From Gammaproteobacteria bacterium (GTDB lineage: Bacteria; Pseudomonadota; Gammaproteobacteria; Pseudomonadales; Pseudomonadaceae): 64,000 nucleotides of DNA. The notes beneath the pieces are model-generated. The model did no database searches, had not been told where the DNA came from, and was given only the letters and a program-made list of their open reading frames with translations. This document shows, in pieces, positions 26,761-35,768 of the stretch. The stretch covers positions 19,891 to 83,890 of the forward strand of contig JAHIWP010000024.1 in assembly GCA_018816095.1 (NCBI GenBank), written 5' to 3'. Every line of letters starts with the position of its first letter. Positions within the stretch are counted from its first letter, which is position 1. Both the position numbers and the translations under genes were made by a program.

Positions 26761-27513
26761 TTACTCGCGCTGTACACGCAAGGCGCGTGCTGACAGGCCA
26801 AATTGCCGGGAGAGGGCCGCGGTAAAGGCGCTTTGTGAGGTGTAACCCACGCGTGCGGCGATGTCACCAATCGCCAGGTTGCTGCTTTGCAAGAGTTGAC
26901 GCGCCAACTGCAGACGGCGGCTGCGCACATAATCCATAGGCGTTTGTCCGGTTTCACTGAGAAAACGCACATGAAAGCGTGCCGCTGACAGGCCTGTCAG
27001 GCGCGCCAGATCCGCCACCTGCAGCGGGTGTGCGGCATGCTGATCGATATGCGCATCCAGCGCGGCCAGTGGCAGGGCATTACTTTCGTGGGCCGGCGTA
27101 TCGCCATGTGTCAGGCTGGCCAGCAGCAGTGCGGCGCCTTGCTGGGCAATCACTGGGTCATTGATCGCGCTGGCCGCTAGCCAATTGACCAATTGGCTTT
27201 GCGCGGGAGTGAGGCTGACCGCCGCCGGTTTTTCCAGCAGCCGGCGAGTGGCATCCAGGTGGCTGCCCAGTTGCTGCTGTAACCAGTGCTCGCAAGGGAC
27301 GTCGAGTACCAGGCAATGGCTGCCGCGCTCGCTACCGCAGGCGTGCAGGGCATCGCTGGGTACCACGGCCAGGGTCTGCCTGTTTACTTGGCTGCCATGC
27401 CCGGCAACTTCGAACTCCAGTATGCCGCTCAGGCCAAAAACCAGTTGAGCGTGGTCATGGCTGTGGCTGAGTAGTTCATGGCTGTAATGACGCAATGACA
27501 GCGGCGAGGACAT
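26761..27513 (-). CDS. AraC family transcriptional regulator (cupin-type N-terminus)
   Basis: 250 residues from the ATG at 27513, which has a perfect AAGGAG six bases upstream; the open frame continues 19 codons further, but without such a site. The N-terminal beta-rich sensor domain has HSHDHAQLVFGLSG, a cupin-like metal/ligand motif. The C-terminal double HTH is canonical (LARLTGLSAARFHVRFLSET and IGDIAARVGYTSQSAFTAAL). It is divergent from plcP and may regulate itself, or the EamA/CsaA pair with which it shares strand. No ligand can be named. Confidence 0.88.
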   Translation of the reverse strand: MSSPLSLRHYSHELLSHSHDHAQLVFGLSGILEFEVAGHGSQVNRQTLAVVPSDALHACGSERGSHCLVLDVPCEHWLQQQLGSHLDATRRLLEKPAAVSLTPAQSQLVNWLAASAINDPVIAQQGAALLLASLTHGDTPAHESNALPLAALDAHIDQHAAHPLQVADLARLTGLSAARFHVRFLSETGQTPMDYVRSRRLQLARQLLQSSNLAIGDIAARVGYTSQSAFTAALSRQFGLSARALRVQRE

Positions 27514-27563
27514 GCTGGGCTCCTTTTCAGGCGCCAAGTTTACCCACAGATCTGCCTGGCGGT

Positions 27564-27592
27564 CTGTCATTCAACTGCCATGCGCTTGTCAT
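27564..27592 (+). promoter_or_regulatory. Pho box of plcP: three 7-base repeats at 11-base spacing
   Basis: CTGTCAT (27564-27570), CTGCCAT (27575-27581) and TTGTCAT (27586-27592) stand in the same direction, each separated by four bases. The first is an exact match to the PhoB half-site and the other two differ by one base. They end 53 bases before the plcP start codon. Four or more such repeats occur at strong Pho promoters; two suffice for a dimer. Confidence 0.85.
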
Positions 27593-27645
27593 GGCAGCTT
27601 CACTGGCGCTTAGCAGACTCGAGCAAACCCAGCCGGAGGTCGTCT

Positions 27646-28464
27646 ATGACCAGCGCTCAGCTCGCCAAGCCCAGCCGCAAGCAATGTGTCCGCACCCTGT
27701 GGATTTCCGATGTTCACCTGGGGACTCGGGACTGCCAAGCCGAACACCTGGCCGCGTTTCTCAAGGGCTATCAAACCGACAAGATCTACCTGGTCGGCGA
27801 CATTATCGACGGTTGGAAACTGCGCCGCGGTGTGTACTGGCCACAGGCACATAGCAACGTCATCCGCCGTCTGTTGACCATGAGCAAGCGTGGCACCGAG
27901 GTGATTTATGTCACGGGCAACCATGACGAATTTCTGCGGCGCTATTCGAGCCTGATGCTCGGCAATCTGCAGCTGGTCGACGAGGCCGAGCACATCACCG
28001 CCGATGGTCGCCGGCTGTTGGTGATTCACGGCGATCAATTTGATGTGATCACCCGTTATCACCGCTGGCTGGCCTTTCTCGGTGACTCGGCCTATGAGTT
28101 CACCCTGACCCTCAACCGCTGGCTGAATTACTGGCGCTGCCGCTATGGCTACGGCTACTGGTCGCTGTCGGCTTACCTCAAGCACAAGGTTAAAACTGCG
28201 GTGAGCTTTATCAGCGATTTTGAACAAGCCATCGTTCATGAATGCGCCAAGCGTGGTTTTAATGGCGTGATCTGCGGGCACATTCACCATGCCGAAATTC
28301 GCTCGATGGGTGAGGTGGAGTACATGAATTGCGGGGATTGGGTGGAGTCCTGCACGGCGCTGATCGAACACCTGGATGGCAGTATCGAGCTGTATCGCCT
28401 GGCCGATGATCAGGCGCATCAGCTCCAGGCGGCTTCAGTGGCTGCTGGAGAACCGGCGCTGTGA
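27646..28464 (+). CDS. plcP: PlcP-type metallophosphoesterase (phosphate-starvation phospholipase C), annotated elsewhere as UDP-2,3-diacylglucosamine diphosphatase
   Basis: 272 residues from the ATG at 27646, with GGAGG nine bases upstream. The calcineurin-like metal site is complete: DVHLGTRD, GDIIDGW, GNHDEFL, HGDQFD and GHIHHAEI. LpxH-like proteins share this fold, but the glycosyltransferase partner overlapping the 3' end and the Pho box upstream fit PlcP. PlcP hydrolyses membrane phospholipids to diacylglycerol when phosphate is scarce, and the partner Agt glycosylates the product. The same plcP-agt-cyaB order is known in P. aeruginosa (PA3219-PA3217). The LpxH reading is not excluded by sequence alone. 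Confidence 0.85.
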   Translation: MTSAQLAKPSRKQCVRTLWISDVHLGTRDCQAEHLAAFLKGYQTDKIYLVGDIIDGWKLRRGVYWPQAHSNVIRRLLTMSKRGTEVIYVTGNHDEFLRRYSSLMLGNLQLVDEAEHITADGRRLLVIHGDQFDVITRYHRWLAFLGDSAYEFTLTLNRWLNYWRCRYGYGYWSLSAYLKHKVKTAVSFISDFEQAIVHECAKRGFNGVICGHIHHAEIRSMGEVEYMNCGDWVESCTALIEHLDGSIELYRLADDQAHQLQAASVAAGEPAL

Positions 28465-29504
28465 GGATGCTGATCGTCTCCGACGCCTGGTCGCCGCAGG
28501 TCAATGGTGTTGTCACCAGCTTGCAGGCGCTGATTAGCGAGCTGCGCGGCATGGGGCATCAGGTCAAATTGCTATCGCCGGCGGATTTTCGGGCGCTGCC
28601 GTGCCCCAGTTATCCAGAGATTGCCCTGGTGTGGGATCTCTGGCGAGTGGGCGCAGCCATTAGGGACTTTCAGCCGGACTGCGTGCACTTGGCCACCGAA
28701 GGCCCGCTGGGTTGGGCCGCACGGCGTTGGTTGGTCAAGCGTGGCCTGGCATTCTCCAGCGCCATCCATACGCGCTTTCCGGAATACGTGCACACCCGTT
28801 GGCCCTGGGTGCCGTTGAGCTGGGGCTATGGGTTTTTACGGATGTTTCACCAACCCAGTCAGGCGGTATTAGTCACTACCGAGCGCATGCGCGAGGTGTT
28901 TGCTAGCTGGGGGTTTAAGCGCTTGCTGTTGTGGCGCAAGGGCGTTGATACGCAGCTGTTCCAGCCGTCGGTCAGGCCGCCGCGTGCGGCAGAACCGGTG
29001 TTTTTGTATGTGGGGCGGATTGCCCCAGAGAAAAATATTGAGGCGTTTCTGGCCCTCGATCTGCCGGGGGAGCAGTGTGTGGTCGGTGACGGCCCGCAGC
29101 GTGAGGCGCTGCAGGCGGCTTATCCGCAGGTGCGCTTTCTCGGTTACCAGCATGGTCAGGCGCTGGCCGAGGCTTTTCAGAGCGCCAGCGTATTGGTGTT
29201 CCCCTCGCGCACCGATACCTATGGTTTGGTGATGCTTGAGGCCCTGGCCTGTGGCACACCGGTGGCAGCGTTTCCGGTGGCCGGGCCGCTGGATGTATTG
29301 CAGGCGGGCGTCAGCGGAGTCATGGATGAGGATTTACGCGCGGCCTGTGTGGCGGCCTTGAGCCTGGATCGCGCGCGCTGCGCCGAGCTGGCCGCGCGGC
29401 AATCCTGGCGGGCCTCGGCGCTGGAATTTCTGGCGCAGCAGCCGCTGCTAGACGGTGAGCTGTGCAGGCCGCTTGGTGCAGAACTTACACGCAGTAGGGC
29501 CTGA
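28461..29504 (+). CDS. agt: Agt-type family 4 glycosyltransferase for phosphate-free glycolipids
   Basis: 347 residues from a GTG at 28461 that overlaps the plcP stop by three bases; an ATG at 28467 is a possible alternative. GT-B fold: the acceptor-side N-terminal half (DAWSPQVNGVVTSLQALISE) and the nucleotide-sugar half with the EX7E-type region in FPSRTDTYGLVMLEALACGT. Agt enzymes add glucose or glucuronate to the diacylglycerol released by PlcP. Sugar choice cannot be read here. The coding overlap argues for coupled translation with plcP. Confidence 0.83.
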   Translation: MRMLIVSDAWSPQVNGVVTSLQALISELRGMGHQVKLLSPADFRALPCPSYPEIALVWDLWRVGAAIRDFQPDCVHLATEGPLGWAARRWLVKRGLAFSSAIHTRFPEYVHTRWPWVPLSWGYGFLRMFHQPSQAVLVTTERMREVFASWGFKRLLLWRKGVDTQLFQPSVRPPRAAEPVFLYVGRIAPEKNIEAFLALDLPGEQCVVGDGPQREALQAAYPQVRFLGYQHGQALAEAFQSASVLVFPSRTDTYGLVMLEALACGTPVAAFPVAGPLDVLQAGVSGVMDEDLRAACVAALSLDRARCAELAARQSWRASALEFLAQQPLLDGELCRPLGAELTRSRA

Positions 29505-29512
29505 TTAGGCGC

Positions 29513-30901
29513 TTACATGATCACCTTGTCACGCAGCTTATCGGCTGCCTGATTGAGGGCCTGGATGACCTTTTCCTTGTCGAAGTTCTGGATGCCGTTG
29601 GTGTCCAGGTACATGGAAAAACCCGGCAGCTCATGCTCAACGTAGCTGGAGGTGGCGCCCAGGTCGCGGCGGAAATCCACCACCTGATAAATCTGCACCG
29701 GGCGAGTAAAACCTTTGACGGTAATCTGGCCCTTGTCGCGGCACATGATCACGTCTTTGACCAGCGAGTAGGTCTCGTGGGAAATCAGGATTTCCCCCGA
29801 ATCGGCGGCGCTTTCCAGGCGGCTGGCCAGGTTCACGTCGCGCCCGATGATGGTGTAGTCCATGCGCGTGTCCGCGCCGAAGTTGCCCACCGTGCAGTAG
29901 CCGGTGTTCAGCCCCATACGGATTTCCAACGGCTTGGTGATGCCCTGGGCACGCCACTGCTGGCGTAGCACCTTCATGTGTTTGCGCATGGCGATGGCCA
30001 TGGACACGGCATTCACCGCATCTTTCTTCGCACCTTTGCTGCTTGGGTCGCCGAAGAACACCATCACGCAGTCGCCGACGAACTTGTCGATGGTGCCGCC
30101 GTATTTCAGGCAGATCTTCGACATCTCGTTGAGGTAGGTGTTGAGCAGGTCAGTCAGGGCCTCGGCTTCCAGTTCTTCAGCCAGTTCGGTAAAGCCCTTG
30201 ATGTCCGAGAAGAACACCGTGAGCTTCTTGCGCTGAGTTTCCAGGCGCACGCTCTTTTTGCCGGTAAAAATCGACTCCCACACTTGCGGCGAGAGGTACT
30301 TGGCCAGGTTACGCGCCAGCCGTGCGGCTTTTTCTTGCTCGCGGCTGATGTCGCTGCGTACCTGGGTCAGGCGTAGGCCCTGCTGGTGCACGAAGTAGGC
30401 CGTGATGCAGATATACAGGGTGGTAAAGGCAATGCTGACCAGCGCCACCAGTACCGGGGACTGGAAGTTCGCGGTGACGTCGGTTAGGGCAAAGATAAAA
30501 GTTGCGCTGCTAAAGGCGATTAGCGATGCCAGCCCAAGGTAGCGCAGGCCGCCGATGACTAAGGCGCTGAAGGCCATGATCAGCAGCGCCATCAGTGAGG
30601 GCACCACCGAAAAGCCCAGCAGCGTGAGTACGGCGCCACAGTGCAGTGCATCGATGAAAAGCAGGCTGAGGGTGGTGCGCTGAGGGTGCGCCCGCTTAAA
30701 ACGCAGGCTCAGGTGGTGCGCCAAATGTGGGTAGAGCAGGGCGTAGGGCACCATCCAGAGAATGTCATAGCCGAAATGCTGGACATAAGTCCCGGCGGCA
30801 ATACTGGCGGCAATGGCGATATAGGCCAGAACGCGTGAGTAATACTCGCGCAGCGGCGGTGACGGTAAGGTGGGAAGTCGAGGGGCGCTTTTGACATTCA
30901 T
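29513..30901 (-). CDS. cyaB: CyaB-type class III adenylate cyclase with MASE2 membrane domain
   Basis: 462 residues from the ATG at 30901 (MNVKSAPRLPT). An earlier ATG would add 28 residues with no homology feature. The N-terminal MASE2 domain (~35-190) has about six hydrophobic segments. The cyclase domain has the metal-binding FFSDIKGFTELAEE, GDCVMVFFGDP, the transition-state residues in RMDYTIIGRDVNLASRLES and the GQITVKGF tail. In P. aeruginosa CyaB is the main source of cAMP for Vfr. It is convergent with agt (8 bases between stops), the same arrangement as PA3217-PA3218. Confidence 0.9.
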   Translation of the reverse strand: MNVKSAPRLPTLPSPPLREYYSRVLAYIAIAASIAAGTYVQHFGYDILWMVPYALLYPHLAHHLSLRFKRAHPQRTTLSLLFIDALHCGAVLTLLGFSVVPSLMALLIMAFSALVIGGLRYLGLASLIAFSSATFIFALTDVTANFQSPVLVALVSIAFTTLYICITAYFVHQQGLRLTQVRSDISREQEKAARLARNLAKYLSPQVWESIFTGKKSVRLETQRKKLTVFFSDIKGFTELAEELEAEALTDLLNTYLNEMSKICLKYGGTIDKFVGDCVMVFFGDPSSKGAKKDAVNAVSMAIAMRKHMKVLRQQWRAQGITKPLEIRMGLNTGYCTVGNFGADTRMDYTIIGRDVNLASRLESAADSGEILISHETYSLVKDVIMCRDKGQITVKGFTRPVQIYQVVDFRRDLGATSSYVEHELPGFSMYLDTNGIQNFDKEKVIQALNQAADKLRDKVIM

Positions 30902-31145
30902 GCGATAGAACAATCCCTGCTGCTCGTCTGGCGCCTCTGCCGGGCACCTGGGTGGCGCACCGAACGGGCTGCGCAAAATAGCCAAGGATCATAACCAAGC
31001 CTGCGGCCACCGCCAAGCGCACCTGTCGAAAGGCTGCGCGGGCTGTGACAGGCGTCTGCGTACGGGCAATTAATGCGTCGCTAAGGCACGGGCTTGAGCC
31101 GGGCGCGTCGGTACGCGTGGCAAAGTCAGAGAGTCCTTTTGTGGC

Positions 31146-31463
31146 TTAAAAAGCCACTCGCCCTGTGAGCATGTCCTTGAACATGACAAAGTCGCCCATC
31201 AGCGACCAGCGCGGGTAGCGGAAGGTGGCGGGTTTGTTGTGCTCAAAGAAGAAGTGGCCGACCCAGGCGAATCCGTAGCCTACAAAGGGCAGGGCGATAA
31301 GCAGGCCGAGAGCGCCGGTGAGCACTACATAGGCCAGAATCGCCAGCACCAGCGTGGTGCCGATGAAGTGCAGCCGTCTGCAGGTACTGTTGCTGTGTTC
31401 TTGCAGGTAGTAGGGGTAGAACTCGGCGAAGCTGTTGAAGCGTTCGTGGGTTTCGCGGGTCAT
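31146..31463 (-). CDS. DUF962/Mpo1-like family protein
   Basis: 105 residues. FAEFYPYYLQEHSNSTCRRLHFIG holds the conserved histidines of the DUF962/YGL010w family, followed by two hydrophobic helices (LVLAILAYVVLTGALGLLIA, GYGFAWVGHFFFEHNKPATF). The yeast homologue Mpo1 is an iron-dependent 2-hydroxy fatty-acid dioxygenase. Whether the bacterial protein has this activity is not known. It is a single gene upstream of cyaB on the same strand, separated by ~240 bases. Confidence 0.85.
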   Translation of the reverse strand: MTRETHERFNSFAEFYPYYLQEHSNSTCRRLHFIGTTLVLAILAYVVLTGALGLLIALPFVGYGFAWVGHFFFEHNKPATFRYPRWSLMGDFVMFKDMLTGRVAF

Positions 31464-31612
31464 CCAGGGCTCCTTTTCTTGTTCGGGTAGCCGTCAGGGT
31501 TGCAGCGGCAGCGGCTTGCTAGCAGTCTAGGTTGCCTGGCGTACCGGGCCACTGACATTCGGTGCCAGTTTAGTATCCTTCTGCGTCTTCCTGACCCTAA
31601 TAAGAATAAGTG

Positions 31613-32614
31613 ATGAGCGAACGAACCACTTCATCCGGCTGGGCCTCGGGCATTGTGGCGGCCTTGGAACTGGGCGGCGTTGATTGCCATAGCCTGTTTG
31701 CTCAGCTCGGTCTCGACTACGCCGCGTTGAGTGATCCCGACGCGCGTTTTGCTCAGGATGCCATGACCCGTCTCTGGCACCTGGCGGTGCAGGCTTCCGG
31801 TAACCCGGCCATTGGCCTGAACATGGCGAAGATCCAGCGGCCTTCGGCGTTTAATGTGGTGGGGTATGCGGTGATGAGCAGCCGCAATCTGCAGGAAGGC
31901 TTTGCCCGCTTAGTGCGTTATCAGCGGATTATTGCTGAGGGGGCAGACCTCAGTTTTCACCCGACGCCTGAAGGTTATGAAATGCTCCTGGCGATCCATG
32001 GTGATCGCCTGCCATCGGCTCGGCAGAGTGCGGAAGCCTCGCTGGCGCACTCATTGGCCTTCTGTCGGTGGCTGACGGGTAAAACGCTGCGTCCGCGGCG
32101 CGTCAGTTTGATGGGGCCGGCTCCGCAGAATCAGCAGCCCTATGAAGACGTGTTTCAGTGCCCACTGAAATTCAACGCGCAGCACTATGCGTTGCTGTTT
32201 GAACGGGCTGATCTGGATGCGCCGCTGCCCTCGGCCAATGAGGCATTGGCGCAGCTGCATGACCGATTTGCCGGTGATTACCTGGCGCGGTTTTCCGGCT
32301 CGCGGGTCACCCATCAAGTGCGTCAGGTGTTATGCCGCCTGCTGCCTCAGGGGGAGCCCAAGCGTGAGGCGGTGGCGCAGGCACTGTTGTTGTCAGAGCG
32401 CACTTTGCAGCGGCGCTTGCAGGATGAAGGCACCAGCTACCAGCATCTGCTCGATGACACGCGCCGCGAGCTGGCCGAGCAGTACTTGGGGCAGGCCAAT
32501 TTGACCCTGTTGGAGATTTCCTACCTGCTGGGGTTTTCTGACCCAAGTAACTTCTTTCGCGCCTTCCGCCGCTGGTTTGACACCACGCCGGGTGAGTACC
32601 GGGCGCGCCTGTAA
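31613..32614 (+). CDS. AraC family transcriptional regulator (Arabinose_bd-type N-terminus)
   Basis: 333 residues from the ATG at 31613, with a GTG directly before it that would add one residue. The N-terminal domain (~20-200) matches the Arabinose_bd/OruR class of AraC regulators. The C-terminal double HTH reads RTLQRRLQDEGTSYQHLLDD and LLEISYLLGFSDPSNFFRAF. It is divergent from the DUF962 gene and ends 8 bases before the convergent trkH stop. The target is unknown. Confidence 0.88.
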   Translation: MSERTTSSGWASGIVAALELGGVDCHSLFAQLGLDYAALSDPDARFAQDAMTRLWHLAVQASGNPAIGLNMAKIQRPSAFNVVGYAVMSSRNLQEGFARLVRYQRIIAEGADLSFHPTPEGYEMLLAIHGDRLPSARQSAEASLAHSLAFCRWLTGKTLRPRRVSLMGPAPQNQQPYEDVFQCPLKFNAQHYALLFERADLDAPLPSANEALAQLHDRFAGDYLARFSGSRVTHQVRQVLCRLLPQGEPKREAVAQALLLSERTLQRRLQDEGTSYQHLLDDTRRELAEQYLGQANLTLLEISYLLGFSDPSNFFRAFRRWFDTTPGEYRARL

Positions 32615-32622
32615 CGGCGCGC

Positions 32623-34077
32623 TTAGTGTCGCCAGAAGGCCGGCAGCATCAGCACCAACACGGTGAGGATTTCCAAACGGCCAAGCAGCATGCCGAAGGT
32701 CAGCAGCCATTTCGCTACGTCTGGCAGGCTGGAGAAGTTACCCGCCGGGCCGATGATCGGGCCCATGCCGGGGCCGACACCGGACACCGTACTGGCCGCG
32801 CCGCTAAGTGCGGTGATCCAGTCCAGGCCGCAGAGCGTCAAGCCCAGGGCTAGCACGGCAATCGTGATGGTGAAAAAGAACGAGAACGTCAGGATCGAAC
32901 GGACGATATCTTCATCCAGATGATGGCGGTTGTACTGTTGTTTGATCACCGCGCGGGGGTGAATCAGCTGCAGCAGGTTGGCCCTGAGCAGTACATAGGC
33001 CACCTGGAAGCGGAATATCTTCAAACCGCCGGCAGTCGAGCCCGAGCAGCCACCGATAAAGCCCAGGTAGAAGAACAACATGCCGGCAAAGCCGCCCCAC
33101 AATGTGTAATCACCGAGGGCAAAGCCGGTGGTGGTCATGATCGAGGTGGTGTTGAACGCCACATGGCGAATGGCTTCGAGCCAGTGCAGTTCGGTGCTCA
33201 GGTAGTACCAGGTGCCCAGCAGCAGCCAGGTGCTGAGCAAAATCGCCAGGAAACCTCTCACCTGCTGGTCTCTGATCAAGGCTTTGTAGTTGCCGCGCAG
33301 CATCGAGGCAAACAGCACAAAGGGCAAACTGCCGAGAATCATCAGCACGATGGTGACCCAGTGCACGGCCGGTTCGATCCATTTGCCAACCGACTGGTCG
33401 GAGGTGGAGAACCCGCCGGTGGCGATCGCCGACATGGTGTGGTTGATCGCATCAAACACGCCCATACCGGCAATCCACAGCGCCAGGCAGCCGAGCAAGC
33501 TGATGCCGACGTAGGCGGCGACCATGTATTTGGCGACCATGTGCGAGCGCGGCATGATTTTTTCTGAGCGGTCCGAGGACTCGGTCTGGAACAGGCGCAT
33601 GCCACCGATACGCAGCATTGGCAGAATCGCCACGGCCATGGCGATAAAGCCGATACCGCCGAGCCAGTGCAGCAGTGAGCGCCAGATCAGAATCCCCGGC
33701 GACATGCTGTCCAGCCCGGTCAAGACCGTGGCTCCGGTGGCAGTGATGCCTGACATGCTTTCAAACACCGCGTCGGTGATGCCCAAACGCAGAGAAAACA
33801 TAAAGGGCAGGGCAGCAAAGAGGCCCACCAGCACCCAGCTGGAGACCGTCAGCAGGTACATGTCGCGTGGGCGCAGCTGGATATCCTTGGGCCGTCCCTG
33901 GGCGATCATCGCGATGCCCACGACAAAGGTGATCAGGCTCGACCAGAGAAAGGCATTGAGTTCGTCAGGTCGCTCAAACAGCAGCAGCGTCAGCATGGGC
34001 ACGGCCATGCCGATGGCCAGCGTCAGGAGAAAGATGCCATTGATAAACGCGATGATCCGTAAGGTCGGCCAAGCCAT
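32623..34077 (-). CDS. trkH: TrkH potassium transporter, copy 1
   Basis: 484 residues with the ten-helix TrkH/KtrB layout. MSGITATGATVLTGLD, SAIATGGFSTSDQS, NTTSIMTTTGFALG and ALSGAASTVSGVGPG are four P-loop selectivity filters, each with the key glycine. It works with the NAD-gated TrkA subunit, which is not in this window, to take up K+ coupled to protons or membrane potential. Only about 80 bases separate it from a second trkH upstream, which it closely resembles. Confidence 0.95.
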   Translation of the reverse strand: MAWPTLRIIAFINGIFLLTLAIGMAVPMLTLLLFERPDELNAFLWSSLITFVVGIAMIAQGRPKDIQLRPRDMYLLTVSSWVLVGLFAALPFMFSLRLGITDAVFESMSGITATGATVLTGLDSMSPGILIWRSLLHWLGGIGFIAMAVAILPMLRIGGMRLFQTESSDRSEKIMPRSHMVAKYMVAAYVGISLLGCLALWIAGMGVFDAINHTMSAIATGGFSTSDQSVGKWIEPAVHWVTIVLMILGSLPFVLFASMLRGNYKALIRDQQVRGFLAILLSTWLLLGTWYYLSTELHWLEAIRHVAFNTTSIMTTTGFALGDYTLWGGFAGMLFFYLGFIGGCSGSTAGGLKIFRFQVAYVLLRANLLQLIHPRAVIKQQYNRHHLDEDIVRSILTFSFFFTITIAVLALGLTLCGLDWITALSGAASTVSGVGPGMGPIIGPAGNFSSLPDVAKWLLTFGMLLGRLEILTVLVLMLPAFWRH

Positions 34078-34160
34078 TTAAGCGTGTTCCATTGCAGTAA
34101 TAGCGAGATTCTAGAGACTGTCGCCGCGCCTGGTCAGTTAATCATCCGGCAGGTGCTCAT

Positions 34161-35615
34161 TTAATGCCGCCAGAATGCCTTAGTGACCAGCACCAGTACG
34201 GTCAGAATTTCCAGGCGGCCCAGCAGCATGCCAATAGTTAACAGCCATTTGGCGGCATCTGGCAGGCTGGAGAAGTTGCCGGCGGGGCCAATGATCGGGC
34301 CCAAGCCAGGACCCACGTTGCACACCGCCGTCGCGGCCCCTGTGAGGGCCGTAACCCAATCCAGGCCGAGTAAGGTCAGGCCCAGGGCAATCACGCCAAT
34401 GGTGATGGTGAAGAAAAAGGAAAAGGTGATCAGCGAGCGGACAATCTCTTCGTCGAGGTTGTGGTTGTTGTATTGCTGCTTGATCACGGCGCGCGGATGC
34501 ACCAGCTGCTGCAAGTTGGCCCTGAGCAATACGTAGGCCACCTGAAAGCGGAAGATCTTCAGCCCGCCGGAGGTGGAGCCTGAACAGCCACCAACAAAGG
34601 TCAGGTAGAAGAACAGCAGCACGGCGAAACTGCCCCAGGTGGTGTAATCGCCCAGGGCGAAGCCGGTGGTGGTGACTACTGAGGTGACATTCACCGCGAC
34701 AATCCGGAAAGCATTCCACCAGCTGTTGTCCGAGTGCAGCCACAGCCAGGTGCCGAAAACCAGCCAGGTGGCCAGCAGGAAACCGAGAAAGCCGCGGACT
34801 TGGTGGTCTTTAAACAGCGCTTTACGGTTGCCGCGCAACGTTGCTACATACAGGGTAAAGGGCAGGCCGCCGCAAATCATCAGCAGCACCGCCACCCAGT
34901 GCACGGCAGGTTGGCTCCAGTTGGCCAGCGATGAGTCTGAAGTCGAATAGCCGCCAGTGGAAATGGAGGTCATTGCGTGGTTGATCGCATCAAACGGCGT
35001 CATGCCGGCCAGCCAGAAGCCAATGAAGCCGCCGAGGGTCAGCGTCAGGTAGATAAACAGGATGTATTTGGCGGCCATGTGCGAGCGCGGCATGACCTTC
35101 TCGCCCCAGTCCGATGACTCGGTCTGGAACAGGCGCATACCACCGACTCGCAAGAGCGGCAGAATGGCCACGGCCATGCCGATAAAGCCGATCCCGCCCA
35201 GCCACTGCAGCATCGAGCGCCAAATCAGCAGTCCAGGTGAGGCGTGATCCAGGCCCGAGAGCACCGTCGAACCCGTAGTGGTAACGCCGGACATGGTCTC
35301 GAAGAAGGCATCGGTGTAGCTAATGTGGTGGATCAGCACCATCGGCAGGGCGGCAAAGATGCACACCACCAGCCAGCTGCCAGTGGTCAGCAGGTACATG
35401 TCACGCGGGCGCAGCTGCGCATCCTTGGGCCGGCCGGGGATGACCATGGCAATGCCCGCAGCAGCCGTGACCAGGCTGGACCAGAGAAAGGCGCTGAGGT
35501 CATCGGAGCGTGAATACAGCAGCAGCGTCAGCATCGGGATCAGCATGCTGGCCGCTAGGGTGATCAGGAATATGCCGAGGATAGAAGCAATGATGCGCAG
35601 TGTCGGCAATGACAT
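34161..35615 (-). CDS. trkH: TrkH potassium transporter, copy 2
   Basis: 484 residues from the ATG at 35615 (MSLPTLRIIASILGIFLITL), homologous along its whole length to copy 1. The open frame runs 144 codons further upstream through low-similarity sequence that also lies opposite the YkgJ-like gene, so it is not part of the protein. Four filter segments are present (MSGVTTTGSTVLSGLD, TSISTGGYSTSDSS, NVTSVVTTTGFALG, TGAATAVCNVGPGLG). Differences from copy 1 are spread evenly, which indicates an old duplication. The two probably form one transcript. Confidence 0.94.
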   Translation of the reverse strand: MSLPTLRIIASILGIFLITLAASMLIPMLTLLLYSRSDDLSAFLWSSLVTAAAGIAMVIPGRPKDAQLRPRDMYLLTTGSWLVVCIFAALPMVLIHHISYTDAFFETMSGVTTTGSTVLSGLDHASPGLLIWRSMLQWLGGIGFIGMAVAILPLLRVGGMRLFQTESSDWGEKVMPRSHMAAKYILFIYLTLTLGGFIGFWLAGMTPFDAINHAMTSISTGGYSTSDSSLANWSQPAVHWVAVLLMICGGLPFTLYVATLRGNRKALFKDHQVRGFLGFLLATWLVFGTWLWLHSDNSWWNAFRIVAVNVTSVVTTTGFALGDYTTWGSFAVLLFFYLTFVGGCSGSTSGGLKIFRFQVAYVLLRANLQQLVHPRAVIKQQYNNHNLDEEIVRSLITFSFFFTITIGVIALGLTLLGLDWVTALTGAATAVCNVGPGLGPIIGPAGNFSSLPDAAKWLLTIGMLLGRLEILTVLVLVTKAFWRH

Positions 35616-35768
35616 GGGGTCGGCTCGGTAACTGGGGCAAAGGGGCGCTATTCTACGCGCGCTGTGGCGGCTGTACAGCGCTTGCATTAGGCGCTTTACA
35701 AGCGCTTGGCGCAGCATAGAATAGCCGCCCGGTGCCGGCCCTCTGCCGGTTTCTGAGTCCTCAAAATC

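Noticed and set aside
27646-28464. Reading the metallophosphoesterase as LpxH of lipid A synthesis
   Set aside because: The Pho box and the overlapping glycosyltransferase point to PlcP; not fully excluded without checking for another lpxH.
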